From an uncultured Porphyromonas sp. (GTDB taxonomy: Bacteria; Bacteroidota; Bacteroidia; Bacteroidales; Porphyromonadaceae): a DNA stretch of 14,489 nt. The notes under the pieces were generated by a model that had not been told where the DNA came from, did not search any database, and was given only the letters and a program-made list of their open reading frames with translations. Positions within the stretch are counted from its first letter, which is position 1, and every line of letters begins with the position of its first letter. Shown here piece by piece: positions 1-7,328 of this stretch. The stretch lies in the NCBI GenBank assembly GCA_900539155.1, contig UQBE01000046.1:1-14489 (forward strand), read 5' to 3'. Made by a program: the position numbers and the translations under genes.

Positions 1-1
1 C

Positions 2-1672
2 TACGACCCCGCCACCAAGACGCTCACCCTCGAGGATGCCTCCATCGATGTAGGAGAACAATATCTAGGTATATCTTCAACAGATGAGCTGACTTGTGTC
101 GTCAAGGGGAAGGTCTCCATCACTTCTAATAAATGGAGAGCAATGGTGTTCTATAAGAATGCCATTATAAAAGGGAATGGACAGCTCACTCTAAAGTCTT
201 CAGAAAGATGTGTTATCTATACTGAGGCTGCTCTACTTATTGAGGGTTGTACAGTCTATGCCGAAGGCGTTTTCGGAATTGCAGGCAAGGATGGCTCGTC
301 TGGCGAGTCTCTTACAATCAGAAATGCTTTCGTCACGGCAAAGGGCCGCGGCAGAGGCTCCATCTGCGACCTCGCAAACTTCACCCTCGAGGGGTGTGAG
401 ATCACGAAACCCGCAGGGGCTGTCTGGAATGCCGACGAGCACGCCGTCTGCGATGCCTCGGGCAACGTCATCACCGACGAAGTGGTCATCGCCCCTGTAA
501 AGACGTACGGATTCGAGATAGCCGGCGTGAAGGTCACCTCGGCGAACTGCTCCGACCTCACCGCCATCCCTGGCGTCAAGGGCAAAGTCAGCTACGACCC
601 CGCCACCAAGACGCTTACCCTCGAGGATGCCTCCATCGATGGAGGAGAACAACGTGACGGTATATGGTCAAATGATCAGCTGACTTGTGTCGTTAAGGGG
701 AAGGTCTCCATCACTTCTACTAATATGAACGCAATGGCGTTCGCTAAGAATGCCATTATAAAAGGGAATGGACAGCTCACTCTAAAGTCTTCAGAAGTAT
801 GTGGTATCTATACTGAGGCTGCTCTACTTATTGAGGGTTGTACAGTCTATGCCGAAGGCGTTTTCGGAATCGCAGGCAGGAATGGCACGTCTGGCGAGTC
901 TCTTACAATCAGAAATGCTTCCGTCACGGCAAAGGGCACCGAAGGCTCCATCTGCGACCTCGCAAACTTCACTCTCGAGGGGTGTGAGATCACGAAACCC
1001 GCAGGGGCTGTCTGGAATGCCAGCAAGCACGCCGTCTGCGATGCCTCGGGCAACGTCATCAAGGACGAAGTGGTCATCACACCTGTAGAGGAGTACGGAC
1101 TCGAGATAGCCGACGTGCAGGTCACCTCGGCGAACTGCTCCGACCTCTCGGTCATCAATGGCGTCACGGGCAAGGTGACCTACGACCCCGCCACCAAGAC
1201 GCTCACCCTCGAGGATGCCTCCATCGATGTAGGACAAAATATCGGTATAAGCTCATACGATGAGCTGACTTGTGTCGTCAAGGGGGAGGTCTCCATCAAT
1301 TCTGGTAATGATCGGTACGCAATGGTGTTCTATAACAATGCCATTATAAAAGGGAATGGACAGCTCACTATAAAGTCTCCAGTAGGATGTGGTATCTATA
1401 CTGAGGCTGCTCTACTTATTGAGGGTTGTACAGTCTATGCCGAAGGCTATTGTGGAATCGCAGGCAAGGATGGCGAGTCTGGCGAGTCTCTTACAATCAG
1501 AAATGCTACCGTCACGGCAAAGGGCTCCTATGGCTCCATCCGCAACCTCGCAAACTTCACCCTTGAGGGGTGTGAGATCACGAAACCCGCAGGGGCTGTC
1601 TGGAATGCCGACGAGCACGCCGTCTGCGATGCCTCGGGCAACGTCATCACCGACAAGGTGGTCATCAGCCCG
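2..1672 (+). repeat. Three in-frame ~588-nt coding repeats
   Basis: The anchor TACGACCCCGCCACCAAGAC recurs at 2, 593 and 1181, giving periods of 591 and 588 nt (197 and 196 codons). Taking the conserved YG-EIA start, the units are 1-505 (partial), 506-1093 and 1094-1672. Long stretches are identical at DNA level, for example around 159-190, 751-780 and 1339-1366. Differences sit in a few short codon clusters that include whole-codon insertions and deletions. Recent duplication or ongoing gene conversion is the likely explanation. Confidence 0.9.
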
Positions 1673-1831
1673 AAGGGTGGCACGGCGATCGACTTCGTCA
1701 CGCCTGAGCTGCAACCCGCAGAGGGTGCTATCTACGATATGAACGGCGTGCTACGCTCCGAGCCTCTCGAGGAGCTACCCACAGGTGTCTACATCGTCGG
1801 TGGCCAGAAGGTCATGCATGTACGGAGATAG
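2..1831 (+). CDS. Repeat-rich surface/secreted protein with T9SS-like C-terminal tail (5' end outside window)
   Basis: The reading frame is open from position 2, so the gene begins upstream; the Met at 143 is internal. The visible 609 residues consist of one partial and two complete copies of a module of about 196 residues. Each begins near Y-G-(F/L)-E-I-A and contains YDPATKTLTLEDASID, NAIIKGNGQLT, LLIEGCTVYAEG and LEGCEITKPAGAVWNA. The alternation of short beta-strand-like segments (IIKGNGQLTLKS, LTIRNA, FTLEGCEI) suggests a beta-solenoid or carbohydrate-binding-type fold; this is inference. After the last module, about 53 residues end in IYDMNGVLRSEP and LPTGVYIVGGQKV, which resembles the type A sorting tail of Bacteroidetes T9SS cargo, so export to the cell surface is likely. 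No catalytic motif is seen. It is convergent with ackA. The ligand is unknown. Confidence 0.8.
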   Translation, partial: YDPATKTLTLEDASIDVGEQYLGISSTDELTCVVKGKVSITSNKWRAMVFYKNAIIKGNGQLTLKSSERCVIYTEAALLIEGCTVYAEGVFGIAGKDGSSGESLTIRNAFVTAKGRGRGSICDLANFTLEGCEITKPAGAVWNADEHAVCDASGNVITDEVVIAPVKTYGFEIAGVKVTSANCSDLTAIPGVKGKVSYDPATKTLTLEDASIDGGEQRDGIWSNDQLTCVVKGKVSITSTNMNAMAFAKNAIIKGNGQLTLKSSEVCGIYTEAALLIEGCTVYAEGVFGIAGRNGTSGESLTIRNASVTAKGTEGSICDLANFTLEGCEITKPAGAVWNASKHAVCDASGNVIKDEVVITPVEEYGLEIADVQVTSANCSDLSVINGVTGKVTYDPATKTLTLEDASIDVGQNIGISSYDELTCVVKGEVSINSGNDRYAMVFYNNAIIKGNGQLTIKSPVGCGIYTEAALLIEGCTVYAEGYCGIAGKDGESGESLTIRNATVTAKGSYGSIRNLANFTLEGCEITKPAGAVWNADEHAVCDASGNVITDKVVISPKGGTAIDFVTPELQPAEGAIYDMNGVLRSEPLEELPTGVYIVGGQKVMHVRR

Positions 1832-1834
1832 CTT

Positions 1835-1974
1835 TTGGCTGTTGGCTGTTGGCTGTTGGCTAGAGTCACTAGTACTCCGATAGCTCCGATAGCTCCGATA
1901 GCTCTGATAGCTCCGATTATTCCGATAGCTCTAGCTAACAGCCAAGAGCCAATCACCAAGAGCCAACAAAAAAA
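1835..1974. repeat. Composite intergenic repeat: heptamers flanking a nonamer array
   Basis: TTGGCTG-type heptamers occur four times at 1835-1862. Six nonamers of consensus CTCCGATAG follow at 1875-1928, with some variants. About five degenerate heptamers in the opposite orientation fill 1936-1970 (reverse complement TTGGCTC/TTGGCTG). The two heptamer blocks are therefore complementary and could pair as arms of a long hairpin directly after the stop codon at 1829-1831, which may end transcription of the surface-protein gene. The same composite, reversed, is found at 13393-13447. Confidence 0.85.
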
Positions 1975-1990
1975 TAGCTGTTAGTAGTTC

Positions 1991-2045
1991 TGAGGGGAGT
2001 GCGTAGCCAGTCGGCACGCGAGTGCCGCCCCTACGCCTCCTCTCA
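1991..2045. terminator. Strong long hairpin between convergent genes
   Basis: Bases 1991-1999 pair with 2037-2045 (9 bp, one G-T), 2001-2006 with 2031-2036 (6 bp) and 2012-2017 with 2022-2027 (6 bp), closing on a GCGA tetraloop. Only a one-base bulge and a small internal loop interrupt about 21 paired positions. No T-run follows on either strand, so it may be a factor-independent pause or an RNA-end stabiliser rather than a canonical terminator. Its minus-strand reading contains GTAGGGGCGGCAC, which links it to the elements at 2139 and 14435. Confidence 0.5.
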
Positions 2046-2081
2046 GTTTACCTTCGCTACTAGACTTAGTTATTGGTAAAC
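2046..2081. repeat. Short inverted repeat GTTTACC / GGTAAAC
   Basis: A perfect 7-bp inverted repeat (2046-2052 with 2075-2081) encloses 22 nt, immediately next to the large hairpin ending at 2045. On its own it is weak. It is listed because the gap 1832-2211 is otherwise built from consecutive inverted repeats. Confidence 0.3.
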
Positions 2082-2138
2082 GTGCAGACCGACGGGTTGC
2101 ATCCCGACAGTTTGCGAAGTTTAGGTTATATAATAAGA

Positions 2139-2172
2139 GTAGGGGCGAACATCTGTGGATGTTCGCCCCTAC
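2139..2172. repeat. GTAGGGGCGAACATC perfect hairpin (REP-like; possible bidirectional terminator)
   Basis: GTAGGGGCGAACATC (2139-2153) pairs perfectly with 2158-2172 over 15 bp, with a TGTG loop. It lies 39 bp beyond the ackA stop codon between convergent genes, where it could terminate or protect transcripts from both sides. No T-run follows. Related GTAGGGGCGG hairpins occur at 1991-2045 (reversed) and 14435-14464. From memory, hairpins of this GTAGGGGCGA type recur between genes in several phyla, with unproven function. Confidence 0.75.
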
Positions 2173-2211
2173 GGCTATTTTGTCGTCTTGAGACGAGCTG
2201 CGTGGCTCGCT

Positions 2212-3408
2212 TTACTTGACGAGATCCATCGTGTCGCGTGCTATCATCAGCTCCTCGTCGGTGGGGACGCAGATGACAGTTACACGACTAGAGGGCTTAG
2301 AGAGTACCTTCTCCTCGCCACGGCTAGAGCGATTGACTGCTGAGTCAAACTCTACGCCCATAAACTCAAGTCCAGAGACTACCGACTCACGAGTTGTCTG
2401 GTCGTTCTCGCCGACACCACCTGTGAAGACGATGACATCGACACCGCCCATAGCAGCTGCGTAGGCTCCGATGTACTTCTTGATACGGTAGCGATACATC
2501 TCGAGGGCAAGCTTAGCGCGCTCGTTGCCAGCCTCGGCAGCCTGCTCTACGTCACGCATGTCGGAGGAGACGCCGCTGATGCCGAGTACACCGCTCTTCT
2601 TATTGACCATCGTCGAGAAGTCGCTCGGGGTCATCTTCTCATGCTCCATGATAAAAGGCACGATACCTGGGTCGATGCTTCCGCAGCGAGTGCCCATCAT
2701 CAGACCATCTGTAGGAGTCAAGCCCATAGAGGTGTCGAGGACCTTGCCATTGCATACGGCTGCGATCGAAGCACCATTGCCGATGTGGCAGGTGATGATG
2801 CGTGTCTTGTCAAAGTCCTTGTCAAGGATCTCGCAAGCACGATGGCTGATGTAGCGGTGGCTCGTGCCGTGGAAACCGTAACGACGTACCCCGTACTTCT
2901 CATAGTACTCGTAGGGTAGCGCATACATATAGGTGTATGCGGGCATCGTCTGGTGGAAGGCGGTGTCGAAGACAGCTACCTGCTGCACCTTCGGGAGGAG
3001 CTTCGTGATAGCGTCGATACCCTTCAGTGAGGGTGGGTTGTGCAGAGGAGCGAGGTCAGAGACGCGCTTCACCTGCTCGATCACCTCGTCATTGATGAGG
3101 ACGCTCTTATTGATCGCCTCACCACCATGTACGAGACGGTGACCCACAGCCTCGATCTGGTCTACACTGTCGAGGACAGCGTACTCAGACTTCGTCAGGA
3201 TCTCGAGGATAAACTCGACAGCTACCGTGTGCTCAGGTAGCGGACGGTCTATCTGCACCTTCTTGCCGTCGGCCGTCTTGAACTTGATGAAAGAGTCGGG
3301 CAGGCCGAGCTTCTCAATACCGCCTGAAGCGAGGATACGAGCCTCAGGCATATCATATAGTGAATACTTGACAGACGAGCTGCCACAGTTAAGGACTAGT
3401 ACGATCAT
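2212..3408 (-). CDS. ackA: Acetate kinase
   Basis: A cytoplasmic enzyme converting acetyl phosphate and ADP to acetate and ATP, the substrate-level phosphorylation step of acetate fermentation. The 398-residue length is typical. ASKHA-fold family signatures are present: VLNCGSSSVKY at the N-terminus (Asn7), GHRLVHGG (Arg91), FDTAFHQTMP (Asp148), GFHGTSHRYI (His180), HIGNGAS, MGTRCGSIDPG (Arg241), FTGGVGEN and TDEELMIA (Glu385). These match the known catalytic Asn, Arg, Asp, His, Arg and Glu of the family. The Met start is directly followed by the first beta strand, as in homologues. It lies 35 nt downstream of pta on the same strand and is presumably cotranscribed from the promoter at 4497. 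Confidence 0.98.
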   Translation of the reverse strand: MIVLVLNCGSSSVKYSLYDMPEARILASGGIEKLGLPDSFIKFKTADGKKVQIDRPLPEHTVAVEFILEILTKSEYAVLDSVDQIEAVGHRLVHGGEAINKSVLINDEVIEQVKRVSDLAPLHNPPSLKGIDAITKLLPKVQQVAVFDTAFHQTMPAYTYMYALPYEYYEKYGVRRYGFHGTSHRYISHRACEILDKDFDKTRIITCHIGNGASIAAVCNGKVLDTSMGLTPTDGLMMGTRCGSIDPGIVPFIMEHEKMTPSDFSTMVNKKSGVLGISGVSSDMRDVEQAAEAGNERAKLALEMYRYRIKKYIGAYAAAMGGVDVIVFTGGVGENDQTTRESVVSGLEFMGVEFDSAVNRSSRGEEKVLSKPSSRVTVICVPTDEELMIARDTMDLVK

Positions 3409-3443
3409 AATTTATCTTTAGTAAGGGGGAAGGGGGTGATGAA

Positions 3444-4451
3444 TTACTTCTTAGCTGCGATAGCTTGGTTGCAAGTGATCGTGATCACGTTGTAGACATC
3501 GTCTACAGAGCAGCCACGGCTGAGGTCATTGACTGGAGCAGCCATACCCTGTAGGATAGGACCGACAGCGGTAGCACGACCGAGACGCTCGACGAGCTTG
3601 TAGGCGACATTGCCCACCTCTAGGTTCGGGAAGACGAGGACGTTAGCCTTACCAGCTACGGGGCTCTCAGGAGCCTTGAGCTCAGCGATCTTGCTCACGA
3701 TAGCTGCGTCAGCCTGTAGCTCACCATCGATGAGTAGGTCAGGAGCCATCTCCTTAGCGATTTTGTAAGCCTCGGTAACCTTGTCAATCATCTCGCTCTT
3801 GGCAGAGCCCTTTGTAGAGTAGCTCAGGAGGGCAACGCGTGGCTCCATATCGCCGATGCTACGAGCCGTGTCAGCAGAAGCAATAGCGATCTGTGCGAGC
3901 TCGTTGCTGTCAGGATTGGGCGTGACGGCGCAGTCAGCAAAGATGAAGAAGCCGTTCTCGCCATACTCCTTGAGCGGAGAGAAGATGAGGAATGCGCCAC
4001 TAACCACCTTGAGTCCTGGGCGTGTCTTGATGAGCTGGAGTGCGGGGCGGAGCACGTTGCCCGTCGTGTTGTGTGCACCAGCTACCTCACCGTCAGCGTC
4101 GCCAGACTTGATCATCAGGCAAGCGAGGTAAAGCGGATTAACCACTAGCTCGTCAGCCTGCTCACGGGTCATGCCCTTAGCCTTGCGCAGCTCCATCAGG
4201 AGGTCACGATAAGCCTCACGGCGTGCGTGGTTTTGTGGGTCGATGATCTCAGCCTGGTCAATGTGCTTCAGTCCTAGCTCAGCAGCCTTAGCCTGAATCT
4301 CGGCGGGGTTGCCTAGGAGGATGATGTGAGCGATGCCGTCAGCGATGATGCGATCAGCAGCTTGGAGGGTGCGAGGCTCGAGACCCTCGGGGAGTACAAT
4401 GCGCTGCTTGTTAGCCTTAGCGCGCTGTACGTTCTTTTGAAGTAGTTCCAT
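3444..4451 (-). CDS. pta: Phosphate acetyltransferase (short form)
   Basis: Transfers the acetyl group from acetyl-CoA to phosphate, making acetyl phosphate for AckA. It has 335 residues and consists of the PTA_PTB domain only, without the N-terminal DRTGG-type regulatory region of long Pta proteins. Signatures include RIVLPEG near residue 17, GEVAGAHNTTGNVLRPA (121-137), LLSYSTKGSAKSE (208-220), DGELQADAAI (242-251) and GPILQGMAAPVNDLSRGCSVDD (297-318). The last of these carries the Ser-Arg and Asp residues linked to CoA binding and catalysis in characterised enzymes. It is first in a pta-ackA operon and diverges from the M20 peptidase gene across a 210-bp intergenic region. Confidence 0.97.
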   Translation of the reverse strand: MELLQKNVQRAKANKQRIVLPEGLEPRTLQAADRIIADGIAHIILLGNPAEIQAKAAELGLKHIDQAEIIDPQNHARREAYRDLLMELRKAKGMTREQADELVVNPLYLACLMIKSGDADGEVAGAHNTTGNVLRPALQLIKTRPGLKVVSGAFLIFSPLKEYGENGFFIFADCAVTPNPDSNELAQIAIASADTARSIGDMEPRVALLSYSTKGSAKSEMIDKVTEAYKIAKEMAPDLLIDGELQADAAIVSKIAELKAPESPVAGKANVLVFPNLEVGNVAYKLVERLGRATAVGPILQGMAAPVNDLSRGCSVDDVYNVITITCNQAIAAKK

Positions 4452-4496
4452 AGAGGTGTATGATAAGTTTATATTGTTGTGCAGTCTTTAACTCCA

Positions 4497-4504
4497 CAAA
4501 GTTA
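4497..4504 (-). promoter_or_regulatory. Putative pta-ackA promoter, -7 box TAACTTTG
   Basis: The minus strand reads TAACTTTG, an exact match to the Bacteroidetes -7 consensus TAnnTTTG, about 45 nt upstream of the pta start codon. No clear TTG at the usual -33 distance is visible, so only the -7 element is claimed. Confidence 0.5.
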
Positions 4505-4622
4505 CAAAATAAAGAGCAGAGCCTCCTCGCTCTCTAGGAGCAACAGGGGAAAAACTTAGCGAGCTATCTCGATGCCTCGGTTTGGAATGCCTAGTTCGTG
4601 CAAGGGTGTTGCAACTTATTTG

Positions 4623-4630
4623 TATCTTTA
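4623..4630 (+). promoter_or_regulatory. Possible promoter of the M20-to-glycogen-synthase cluster, -7-like TATCTTTA
   Basis: TATCTTTA matches the Bacteroidetes -7 consensus except at the last base and lies 31 nt upstream of the ATG at 4662. The nearest TTG (4609-4611) is too close to act as a normal -33 box; it sits in the palindrome GTTGCAAC (4608-4615). This is a weak call. Confidence 0.3.
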
Positions 4631-4661
4631 CGGAGCAATCGAAAATTAAGACAACGTTACT

Positions 4662-6020
4662 ATGGCAAATATCAAAGATTATATAGCGGAGCACGAAGAC
4701 CGCTTCCACGAGGACCTCTATGGTCTCGTACGCATCCCATCGATCAGCGCACAGAGCGAGCACAAGGCTGATATGCAGCGTGCCGCCGAGTATCTGCGTG
4801 ACCACCTACTCTCACTAGGCGTACAGGAGGCGGAGGTGATGCCTTCGCAGGGCAACCCCATCGTCTTCGGACACTACAAGCAGCCTGGAGCGACGAAGAC
4901 GATCCTCGTCTACGGGCACTATGACGTGATGCCCGTAGAGCCTCTGGAGCTGTGGAAGAGCCAGCCCTTTGAGCCTGAAATACGTGATGGACGCATCTAC
5001 GCTCGTGGCGCTAATGACGACAAGGGGCAGATTATGATTCAGCTCAAAGGCTTTGAGACTGCTAAGGCTCTTGGCTTGGTTGGGGTCAATGTGAAGTTTA
5101 TCTTCGAGGGCGAGGAGGAGATCGGCTCAGGGAGCTTGTCGCCCTTCTGCCGTGAGCATAAAGATTTGCTGGCAGCTGACGTGATTCTTGTCTCTGACAC
5201 GACGATGCTGAGCGAGGAGACGCCGAGCATTACGGCTGGTCTGCGTGGTCTCGCCTACTGGCAGGTGGAGGTGACGGGTCCCAATAGGGATCTGCACTCG
5301 GGCCACTTCGGCGGTGCTGTCGCTAACCCAATCAATGAGCTGTGCAAGATCATTGCTCAGATCGTAGACGACAAGGGACGCATCACGGTACCAGGCTTCT
5401 ACGACAAGGTACTATCGCTCTCCGACGAGGAGCGTGCGATGATTCGCAAGGCTCCTTTCTCCGAGGAGGCTTACTGCCGTGCGCTGGACATTCGTGAGAC
5501 GCAAGGCGAGGAGGGCTATATTACGCTAGAGCGCAATAGCTGTCGTCCTTCCTTTGATGTGTGCGGCATCTGGGGCGGTTATCAGGGCGAGGGTGCCAAG
5601 ACGGTGCTCCCGTCGAAGGCTTATGCTAAGCTCTCTTGCCGTCTGGTGGCTAATCAGGACCATGAGGAGATCTCCCGCCTGATGAAGGAGTATATCGAGC
5701 AGATAGCACCTAAGTCTGTACACGTGGAGGTGACGCCGATGCACGGCGGTGCGGGTTACTACTGTCCGCTAGACCTGCCCGCTTACCAGGCAGCTGCTCA
5801 GGCGGTCGAGAAGGCTTACGGGGTGGCTCCGCTAGCAATCCGCAGTGGCGGTAGCATTCCGATTATTGCTGCTTTTGAAGAGATCCTCGGACTCAAGACG
5901 GTACTGATGGGCTTTGGTCTAGAGGAGGATGCGATTCACTCGCCCAATGAGAGCTTCTCTGTGGGCGTCTTCCGCAAGGGTGTCGAGGCGGTAGCTGAGT
6001 TTTACCGACTATTTAACTAA
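4662..6020 (+). CDS. M20 family metallopeptidase (dipeptidase)
   Basis: Probably a cytoplasmic di-zinc dipeptidase of the carnosinase/CNDP-like M20 branch that splits short peptides taken up by an amino-acid-fermenting cell. The 452-residue length fits. Metal and catalytic residues are visible: GHYDVMP (His86, Asp88), ARGANDDKGQ (bridging Asp119), FEGEEEIGS (general base Glu152, ligand Glu153), VSDT (Asp179) and AIHSPNES (His426). The lid/dimer domain carries LHSGHFGG (His212), and RSGGSIPI starts at Arg394. There is no signal peptide. It is the first gene of a co-oriented cluster, and the next gene starts 6 nt after its stop. The exact substrate cannot be read from sequence. Confidence 0.93.
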   Translation: MANIKDYIAEHEDRFHEDLYGLVRIPSISAQSEHKADMQRAAEYLRDHLLSLGVQEAEVMPSQGNPIVFGHYKQPGATKTILVYGHYDVMPVEPLELWKSQPFEPEIRDGRIYARGANDDKGQIMIQLKGFETAKALGLVGVNVKFIFEGEEEIGSGSLSPFCREHKDLLAADVILVSDTTMLSEETPSITAGLRGLAYWQVEVTGPNRDLHSGHFGGAVANPINELCKIIAQIVDDKGRITVPGFYDKVLSLSDEERAMIRKAPFSEEAYCRALDIRETQGEEGYITLERNSCRPSFDVCGIWGGYQGEGAKTVLPSKAYAKLSCRLVANQDHEEISRLMKEYIEQIAPKSVHVEVTPMHGGAGYYCPLDLPAYQAAAQAVEKAYGVAPLAIRSGGSIPIIAAFEEILGLKTVLMGFGLEEDAIHSPNESFSVGVFRKGVEAVAEFYRLFN

Positions 6021-6026
6021 ACGGGC

Positions 6027-7298
6027 ATGGGTAGTATATTAATTAAGGAGTCGCTCATCGGAGGGGCGACGCAAGACCTGCTGATTGTAGGCAACCGTAT
6101 CGACAAGATTGGGGCGGACTTGCTCCCAGTCGATGAAGAGACGATCATCCTCGACGGCCGTGACAAGGCGGTCGTGCCAGGACTCTGCAACGGTCACACA
6201 CACTGTGCCATGACGCTCTTCAGAGGGTATGGCGATGACCTGCCGTTGCAGACGTGGCTGGAGGATTACATCTGGCCCGTGGAGGCGCACATGACGGAAG
6301 AGGATATCTATGTCGGCGCTTTGCTCGGCTGTGTGGAGATGATCCAGAGCGGTACGACCTGCTTCCTCGATATGTACACAGCGCCTGAGGCGACCGCTCG
6401 TGCGGTGCTGGAGACAGGCATAAGGGCTAATCTGAGCTATACGCTCTTCGATCGTGGCGATGCCGAGCGGGCACAGCTGGATCGCGACAACTGCTACCGC
6501 TATGAAGAGCTCTTTGCGGAGCTCCCTGAGCGAATCGGCTGGAGTGTGGGACCACACGCTATCTACACCGTTTCGGGCGAGCAGTTGCACTTTGCCAAGG
6601 AGTTTGCCGAGGAGCATGAGATCCCCATTCACCTGCACCTGTCGGAGACAGAGCGTGAGGTGAAGGATTGTATTGCCGAGCATGGCACGACGCCAGTCCG
6701 CTATCTAGAGCAGATCGATGCGCTCTCGCCTCGCTGCATCATGGCGCACAGCTTATGGCTAGACGATGAGGAGCTGGATATCCTAGCACGTCACGGTTGT
6801 ACATTGGTTCACAACCCGGCGAGCAATATGAAGCTGGCTAGTGGAGGACGCTTCCGCTACGAGGAGATGAAGGATCGGGGTATCCCTGTGGCTATTGGTA
6901 CGGATGGCTGCTCCTCGAGCAACGACCTGGACATGTACATCGCCATGCGTATGGCTTCGCTCCTGGGCAAGGTGTGGCGCTACGACCCGACAGCGGTCTG
7001 CGCTCCCGACATCTACCGCTCGGCAACGGAGGTGGGCTACGCTATGCTGGGACTCAAGGGCGGACGCATCGAGGAGGGCTATCTGGCCGACCTTTGTCTC
7101 ATAGACCTTAAGGAGCCGAGCATGGTGCCTTGTTACAATCTTACTTCAAATCTTGTCTACGCAGGCTCCTCGACGATTGTCTCGACGACTATCGTGGACG
7201 GTGCAATCCTTATGCGTGACCGTGAGATCGTCGGTATGGAGCGCATTGTTGAGATGGCTCGTCGTACGGCTCACGACTTACTTCATCGTAAGGGGTAA
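6027..7298 (+). CDS. mtaD: Amidohydrolase, MTA/SAH deaminase type
   Basis: An amidohydrolase-superfamily deaminase (COG0402-like), 423 residues, probably converting 5'-methylthioadenosine or S-adenosylhomocysteine to the inosine derivative plus ammonia. The N-terminal strand MGSILIKESLI and the VVPGLCNGHTH segment are typical. Metal site: His57 and His59 (GHTH), His204 (IHLHLSE, with Glu207), His241 (AHSLWL) and Asp293 (GTDGCSSSNDLDM). TWLEDYIWPVEAH (76-88) and GPHAIYT (176-182) match positions that line the substrate pocket in this family. It follows the M20 gene by 6 nt and precedes a purine nucleoside phosphorylase by 30 nt, which supports nucleoside salvage. Related deaminases such as guanine or triazine hydrolases are possible, so the symbol is tentative. 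Confidence 0.8.
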   Translation: MGSILIKESLIGGATQDLLIVGNRIDKIGADLLPVDEETIILDGRDKAVVPGLCNGHTHCAMTLFRGYGDDLPLQTWLEDYIWPVEAHMTEEDIYVGALLGCVEMIQSGTTCFLDMYTAPEATARAVLETGIRANLSYTLFDRGDAERAQLDRDNCYRYEELFAELPERIGWSVGPHAIYTVSGEQLHFAKEFAEEHEIPIHLHLSETEREVKDCIAEHGTTPVRYLEQIDALSPRCIMAHSLWLDDEELDILARHGCTLVHNPASNMKLASGGRFRYEEMKDRGIPVAIGTDGCSSSNDLDMYIAMRMASLLGKVWRYDPTAVCAPDIYRSATEVGYAMLGLKGGRIEEGYLADLCLIDLKEPSMVPCYNLTSNLVYAGSSTIVSTTIVDGAILMRDREIVGMERIVEMARRTAHDLLHRKG

Positions 7299-7328
7299 CT
7301 CCCTTTTCACTATCAAACACAAAGCATT

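Noticed and set aside
2..1672. Diversity-generating retroelement target in the surface gene
   Set aside because: Variation is not limited to adenine positions, includes codon insertions and deletions, and no reverse transcriptase or template repeat is in the window.
233..1714. Antisense reading frames recurring at 233-652, 824-1237 and 1412-1714
   Set aside because: They are the same shadow frame repeated because the coding modules repeat. Start positions shift together with the module and no promoter or start context supports them.
6039..6683. 214-codon antisense frame inside the deaminase gene
   Set aside because: It lies wholly within a well-supported enzyme gene and has no family motif; it is a by-product of codon bias.
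7286..7305. Terminator between the deaminase and punA
   Set aside because: AAGGG/CCCTT forms only a 5-bp stem with a short T-run. It is too weak to split the cluster.
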